From Oscheius onirici (lineage: Eukaryota; Nematoda; Chromadorea; Rhabditida; Rhabditidae), in contig OW051470.1 in assembly GCA_932521025.1 (NCBI GenBank), forward strand, positions 2,466,501-2,530,500: DNA of 64,000 bases. Direction: 5' to 3'. Numbering within the stretch: position 1 is the stretch's first letter; every line of letters begins with the position of its first letter. The notes under the pieces were generated by a model. The model was not told the origin of the DNA, did no database searches, and worked only from the letters and a program-made list of their open reading frames with translations. Positions 58,649 through 64,000 of the stretch are shown here, one piece after another. The translations under genes and the position numbers were made by a program.

Positions 58649-61533
58649 ATGACAGACGCAAACGAGATTTGGAACATTGACGCATCGGCAATGTTTGCTG
58701 TAAGTTTCGGGCTTCTTTTTACCAGTAGTTCTTTTTTTTAAGTTTTCCCAAACGGTTTCCTTGTATTCTCCCTTTTTCAGAATTACGAGAACTTTCATCT
58801 GCGGCACAAAGACGACATTATTCAACAGCCATTTGGAGGGCTCGCCTGGGGCCGGCCATTAAAAAGGGAAATAACGCAAGTGCTCTTCTTGGTGGCTGAG
58901 GACATGACCAGCGAGATAGCCGAATTCCTGAGAAGCATCATGTCAGCCGGTTGGTTTCTTTGTGTTTATTTTAGCCTCACTTGAGACAATAGCCTGCTCA
59001 AGAAACAGACTACCATGCAGTTTATCGCCTTCGCCGTTTGACAAGTATTCGTCGGTTTTTTTAATGACTGGTTGTGAACGGACTATTCTCATCTACTTGC
59101 GGGCGAAACTTCAATATTAGAACTAAACCAAGTTTTCAGACCTACAACTGGTTGCCAATCTAACTGTCGATAGTTTCGTGACGCCGTTAGTCAGCTTCGA
59201 TCGTCCAATTCTTCAGCTATCGACGACCGAGAAGGTTAGCTTTCTCGTCTTAGTTTCACTGAAAATCTTCCAGATTCTTCAACAAGCCGATATGGGAGGC
59301 TTTATGAATCAGAACAGACAACTCAAGGCGATCCAGTTTACCAATCAAGGCCTTTCACTGTACTCTCGTGTCGGAATCCAGTTCAATCTTCGTGTAGGAG
59401 TCGAAGCTGATGATCTAAAAGCCGAGGCCGAGCGCTATTTTGACGATCTGGACAGGATTGTCTTCATCAACCAGGAAAAGAGCCTAATTTTGAGTCGGAA
59501 GCCAGAAAATGAAGCTGTGGCGAAGATTCTGGACGAACATAGCAAGGGAGCTGTGCATTATAAGGTAATTTTCACGGTAAAACCGACAAAAAAAAGTTTA
59601 GATTTTCAGGACTCGATAAAGTTTACCGCCTACCATTCCCTTACCAAAAGTATCGAAAACGACTCGGAGAGACCAAAAGCGGTACCGATTGCCCGAATCA
59701 CGCGTGACGGAACCGAATACGTCGTCTATTCGGCTGTTTTCACCGTCGTCACGCCAGTTTTCCCTGGTGAAAACTCGAATCGGATCTATGAACGACTTCA
59801 AGAGGCGCTGAGACGACGAATTGAGCTCATTGTCCGGATGAATCTTCCTAGAATTGAGAAAAGGGTAAAATTTGAGATTTTAAAAAGAGAAACAGCCAAT
59901 TTCCAGCAAAAACTTGTCAAAACAACTTCGGCCGTCTTCTATCCGCCCGGCTGGAGCACATTGATTCATCTACAGGTGCCAGATTTGCCGAATGACGAAC
60001 AAAGCAAGCGTTTTTTCATTTCAAATATGGATAATAAGCGCAGAATCTTTCCGCCTCCGCCTACACGAACTTCTGAATCTGAGTGTCTTCACCCCGTGTC
60101 TCCGTCTCAGCCAGCAGATTCCTTTCGAAGGAGCTTCGAAACTGCTCAGAACTCCCCATCTCTCAATCACCGGCTACAAGGCACTTGGCAAGATTTCCGT
60201 CGTAAAAGGACCCTACAATTACCATCATTACATGCAGGACAAGGTTGACGACAATGGTACGTTTTGAAGTATTGTCTAGTGTTCAAAATCGCTCTACTAC
60301 TAAAGCGCAGCGGTCTGTCGTGGACTGTTTTTGTCCGAGGCCACGAACAAGTCAGAAGTTAGCTTTTCTTAGGATTAGTTAGTTAGTTTTGGCGTGTTAG
60401 ACGCGTTAAAGTGGGGACGAGAAATCTAATGCGTGGGCAACATTTTTCGTACTTCTGAGCGCCGCAGGCGAAAGGGCGGCGACAGCCGTCGTAGACGGCC
60501 GGTCTGGTGTATTTTGCTCATGATTTATGGGAATATGCAGTCCTTTAAACTTGTTAGAAGCCATGCCCCTAACAACGACAACATTTGACGTTGTATACTC
60601 CGCCAACCATAAAAACAAACACAGTTCATGTTCATTTCAAAGAGTACGATAACCGCTTGGTATTCGTTTCGAGACTTATTCACCCAATTTTCATACAGAA
60701 GAATTGAATAGTCGGACAAGAATATGCAGCTAATTTGTCAGATTCACGAAACGAATAAAAAACCTTTTTCAAAAAGAACAAAAAGTTTGAACAGGCTGTG
60801 TGAAAGTTTAAAATTACAATGTTCAGGCTGGGGGTGTGCTTACCGAAGTCTCCAGACCATTTGGAGCTGGTTCGTGCTCAATGGCTTCACGGACAAGCCC
60901 GTCCCGTCTCATCGAGAGATTCAGAAATGTCTGGTCAAGATTGGCGACAAGGAGGAGAAATTCATCGGAAGCCGGCAGTGGATTGGCTCGACCGAGATTG
61001 GCTTCGTTCTGAACGAACTTCTAGGCGTCGACAGCAAATTCATCACAGCCGGATCCGGAGCAAAGGTTACCGAAAAGGCCAGGAAACTCGCTCACCATTT
61101 TGAGACGGCTGGCAGCCCGGTCATGATTGGTAAGTTATTTTTCTTGTGTTTATATTATGCGTAATCCAACTGATTTTTGTTCCGAAATGTGTTACAAACA
61201 TTAAATACGTGCCAAGGTTCGCAGCTAAATTTAACATTTAACTGCGTATCTGATTTTTTATAAGAAAGGGACTTCGAACGAAAAACTAGCAGAAACCCTA
61301 AAATTCAGCATCTTCAGGCGGTGGCCAACTAGCCCACACACTCCTCGGCGTCGATTTTGATAAAAACACTGGCGACTGTCGATTCCTCGTCCTCGACCCA
61401 CACTACAGCGGCAGCGAGGACATCCGAACCGTGACGAGCAAAGGCTGGTGCCAATGGAAGCCGGCCAGTTTCTGGAAGACCGAATTCTTCTATAATATGC
61501 TCTGTCCCCAGCCGCCAGAGGAGGCCATCTAGA
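58649..61533 (+). CDS. ufsp-2: Ufm1-specific protease 2, one-base shift in last exon
   Basis: Nine exons: 58649-58699, 58781-58949, 59140-59234, 59274-59564, 59610-59864, 59907-60009, 60044-60256, 60827-61129, 61318-61533. UFSP2 matures UFM1 and removes it from targets; the C. elegans counterpart is ODR-8. Catalytic blocks: [11 protein letters not shown] (Cys) and [13 protein letters not shown] (Asp-x-His). In the last exon a run of four A (about 61439-61443) puts the conserved ending [19 protein letters not shown] out of frame. As read, the protein ends about 20 residues after that point at a TAA near 61494. I suspect a consensus error because the rest is intact. One intron (60257-60826) carries a Helitron-like element. 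Confidence 0.88.
60293..60502 (+). mobile_element. Helitron-like element, copy 2, in UFSP2 intron
   Basis: It starts TCTACTACTAAAGCGCAGCG and ends with hairpin CGGC-GACA-GCCG, then ten bases, then CCGG in place of CTAG. It shares both ends with 41051-41275 but little of the middle. No coding capacity. Confidence 0.55.
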
Positions 61534-61700
61534 CTTCTCCCTTTTTCTCCCACTTTAGCTTAACGAATATTGTATTTCCCGTCTTTATTCTATGAATTAT
61601 TTTATCTTCATATGTTTCCTGATCAAATTTGGCTATTTCCCTTATGAAAATCCTTGCCATTTAGCTTCCGGTGATCATTTCGCGGATTATGCTATTTGAT

Positions 61701-61786
61701 AAAGATAAAGTTTACCCCAGAAGCGGGTTTGAACTTGGACCTTTAGATTGACGCTGGCGCCTCCTACCACTGTGCCATCTCGCATC
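61701..61786 (-). mobile_element. Short SINE copy with 11 bp target duplication
   Basis: The minus strand reads GCGAGATGGCACAGTGGTAG, then GTTCAAACCCGCTTC, then GGGGTAAACTTTATC. It is flanked by TGCTATTTGAT on both sides (61690-61700; 61787-61797). Compared with 34422-34689 it lacks the body of about 165 bp. It lies between UFSP2 and COPZ. Confidence 0.8.
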
Positions 61787-62019
61787 TGCTATTTGATAGC
61801 TCTAGCTTATCCTGTTCTCAAAAGAGCTACGTTATAAAGGTGAAAAATAACGAGAAGCATATTTTTCCGGAAATTAAGATAAAACATGTTCTGTCATGTC
61901 TGACTAGCACTCGAGACGCGATTGCGTATCCTTGGCGCGAAATTTCCCGTGCCAACCAGCTGTGAAAATATTCTCTCTGACTCACTTGTTTCCCTTTTCC
62001 TACGCTCAAATTTTTTTTC

Positions 62020-62021
62020 AG
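62020..62021 (+). promoter_or_regulatory. Likely trans-splice acceptor of COPZ
   Basis: TTTTTTTTCAG ends here, 19 bases before the COPZ ATG, with no upstream exon. Similar acceptors precede TDO (34997-34998), TRABD (56512-56513), UFSP2 (58623-58624) and the ITP-like gene (7502-7503, minus). A 5'-UTR intron is the alternative. Confidence 0.55.
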
Positions 62022-62040
62022 CCGAAAGACGAGCAAAGCG

Positions 62041-62922
62041 ATGGCCGACTTTGACACATCTGTAAGCTCGTTTATTTTATTTCAATTATCGCTGATTTTC
62101 AGGATCACACATCTCTCTACAGCATCAAAGGAATAGTAGTTCTCGATCAGGATGGAAAACGCGTCGTTGGCAAGGTGATTTCTTTGATTTATTGCTCGGA
62201 AATAAGAAGGCTTCAGTATTACGACAAGAACAACTTCGGAACGACCAAAGAACAGAAGACTTTTGAGAAGAGTCTCCTGCAGAAAACGAATCGCAATTCT
62301 AGCTGTAAGTTTACCGTTTTCATAATACAAAATTTTTCCAAATTGTAACCATAACCCCGTTTGTTAAAAAAGACCGTAATCAACTAGCTTAGGCTCATTC
62401 GACAGCATGCTACAGCCATTCAGTGCCAATACTTGGATACGCAATCAATTCGTGGTTTTACCCGCGTATCTTAGCTAAGTGTTGTAAAAACGAGCCCTTT
62501 TTAGCCGAAATTCTGCTGCTGGACGGCGTGACGGTCATCTACAAATCCAACGTCGATCTTCACTTCTACGTTCTCGGTGCGAGTAGCGAGAACGAGCTTG
62601 TTCTCGAATCCGTCCTAAACTGCTTCTACGACGCCATTTCGACCGTCTTGCGCAAAAATGTGGAAAAGAGGACACTGGTCGGCAGCATGGACACCTGTCT
62701 TCTCATTCTGGACGAGCTGTGCGACGACGGGTAGGCCTATTTTCGTGTTTTTCTTCTAATAAAGCTCCCAGAATAATTCTGGAGACGGATCCAGTGGCAG
62801 TCGTCGCCCGATGTGCTCCACGAGGCGACGAGGTCCATTTCAGCGATCACACCTTCTCACAAGTCGGAAAATCCTTTATAAAATCTGCCAGCGAGCAGAT
62901 CAAGTGGTCTCTGTTGAAGTGA
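62041..62922 (+). CDS. copz-1: Coatomer subunit zeta
   Basis: Five exons: 62041-62061, 62103-62174, 62217-62304, 62505-62730, 62772-62922. They total 558 bases, 185 residues. Zeta-COP is the small subunit of the COPI coat for Golgi-to-ER transport, with a longin-like fold. Family blocks: [71 protein letters not shown] and a C-terminal [12 protein letters not shown]. Length is as expected. It lies 173 bases upstream of ORC2 and on the same strand. Confidence 0.96.
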
Positions 62923-63095
62923 AATTCACTTTGCCGCCCGTTACCGACTGTGATATGTACGTTTCGTCCCGTGCAATTTTTGTGTCGTTTACCAAATTAA
63001 AGCATTTTTTTCGTTTTTAGAGTTCAATTTTTTGCTGTTTTATCTGATTTTACCTGGTTTTTTTGACATCTATAACGTCTATAAAGCTTTTAAAG

Positions 63096-64000
63096 ATGAC
63101 GTCCCGGAAAGCGCCGCCATTCGCCAAGACGCCGTCGACAATTCTTACGGACAGCATGAATCGCATGGGACTGGACGAGCGGATGAAAAGAGAAACCCTT
63201 TTTGAGTAAGTTTCTTCATTTTTTGACTCAAAACGCTAAAAATTAGAGATGAGACCCACACTGTTCGGAGCAGTGCGGCCGAAAACTACTTTATGCAGGG
63301 AAAGAGCGGACAGATGAATATGGCACGCAGAGGGCGGAAAAAGCTCGGCAGAGTGGAGAGCTCTTCGGACGAGGAGGAAGACGGAAAGAAGAAGGCGGTT
63401 GATCCGACGAAGCAATTCTCTCTTCAGAAACTCAGCAGCTTTGTTGAGGTTTGTTCTTTTAATCAAATCCCCAGAAATGAATGATGTCCAACTCGTTCCG
63501 AAAGAGTTAAAGAGTACGTTTCATCCATTATTTGTTTCCAGAAAACGTCGAAAGAAAAGCTAAAGAAAGCGAGTGAATTCAAGAAGAGTTTCGAATACTG
63601 GACAGACGTCTACTTGGCCAGCCAATTCAATATCTGTGTCCGTTTAAGTTCTGCCTCTAAACAATATTTTAACTTCAGTTAATCGGAGCCGGCTCCAAAA
63701 ACGCGGTTCTGAGTCTCTACCACAAAAATGTGACCGATGCCGGCGAGACGACGTTTATTGTGGACGGATTCAAGGAAGAGGCCAATGTCAGGGCTATTTT
63801 ACAAGTTCTCTTTGACGAGCTGAAGCTAAAGGTGAGCCTTTTCTTCTTTCCAAATAATGAAAAGTTCAGAAAGGAACGGGAAAGGATACCTCTTCGTGGG
63901 CTCGACAAATAACTGAACATCTGGCTCATAGAAAGGAGGCGATCTACATGTTTCTACACAACATTGACTCAACAAACTACAGGTATTTTTTCTAAGCTTG
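63096..64000 (+). CDS. orc-2: Origin recognition complex subunit 2, 5' part
   Basis: Exons 63096-63205, 63247-63448, 63542-63637, 63679-63831 and 63870-63982 join in frame and end at a donor just before the window edge, so the gene continues. ORC2 is a core subunit of the replication-origin complex. A basic/acidic disordered N-terminus (RRGRKKLGRVESSSDEEEDG) leads into the conserved core: EYWTDVYLASQFNICLIGAG, then TTFIVDGFKEEANVRAILQV and EAIYMFLHNIDSTNYR. The core matches ORC2 in order (the LLYGLGSK-type segment is LIGAGSKN here). Confidence 0.88.

Overview
The window reads as nuclear DNA of a nematode, probably a rhabditid-type chromadorean, but I cannot name the species. The reasons are two small MSP-domain sperm-type proteins, a CEY-type Y-box protein, a FER/SPE-8-type SH2-kinase relic, a serpentine chemoreceptor, F-box genes, very short introns (mostly 30-52 bp), and strong TTTCAG acceptors just before several start codons, as expected with spliced-leader trans-splicing. 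Nothing looks bacterial or viral. Gene models were built by joining open frames at GT..AG sites and checking phase. All functions are homology calls by eye.

Layout. 1-8 kb: an MSP-domain gene, a small membrane protein, a multi-pass protein, a broken RER1-like fragment, an F-box gene and a six-cysteine CHH/ITP-family neuropeptide gene. 8.6 kb: an intron-containing tRNA-Tyr, then about 4.5 kb without a recognisable gene. 13-22.6 kb: a damaged SH2-tyrosine kinase, a type I membrane protein, a seven-helix receptor, a Y-box protein and a TSP1-like cysteine-rich protein. 24-26 kb: an Argonaute relic split into two pieces on opposite strands. 26-29 kb: an array of hairpin-forming repeats and a six-exon acidic/basic disordered protein. 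29-34.4 kb: mostly unassigned. 35-40.6 kb: tryptophan 2,3-dioxygenase, carrying a second MSP gene inside an intron, then a KH-domain protein. 41-54 kb: a transposon-rich zone (Helitron-like, several hAT elements, an unnamed repeat R1) with gene fragments (dynein heavy chain, a possible peptidase), one F-box gene and a complete P-type Na+/K+-type ATPase alpha subunit. 54.5-64 kb: dense housekeeping genes: DGAT2, TRABD, UFSP2, COPZ and the start of ORC2, the last four on one strand and close together.

What stands out: an ATPase whose third Na+ site residues look lost while sites I and II are kept; the MSP gene nested in TDO as part of a duplication; the inverted Argonaute relic; two SINE copies with clear target-site duplications; Helitron-like termini; and a set of hAT elements that each carry a different subterminal palindrome. 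Several genes, including the expected single-copy UFSP2 and RER1, carry one-base shifts next to short A runs, so consensus errors and true pseudogenes must be told apart before any of these is called dead.
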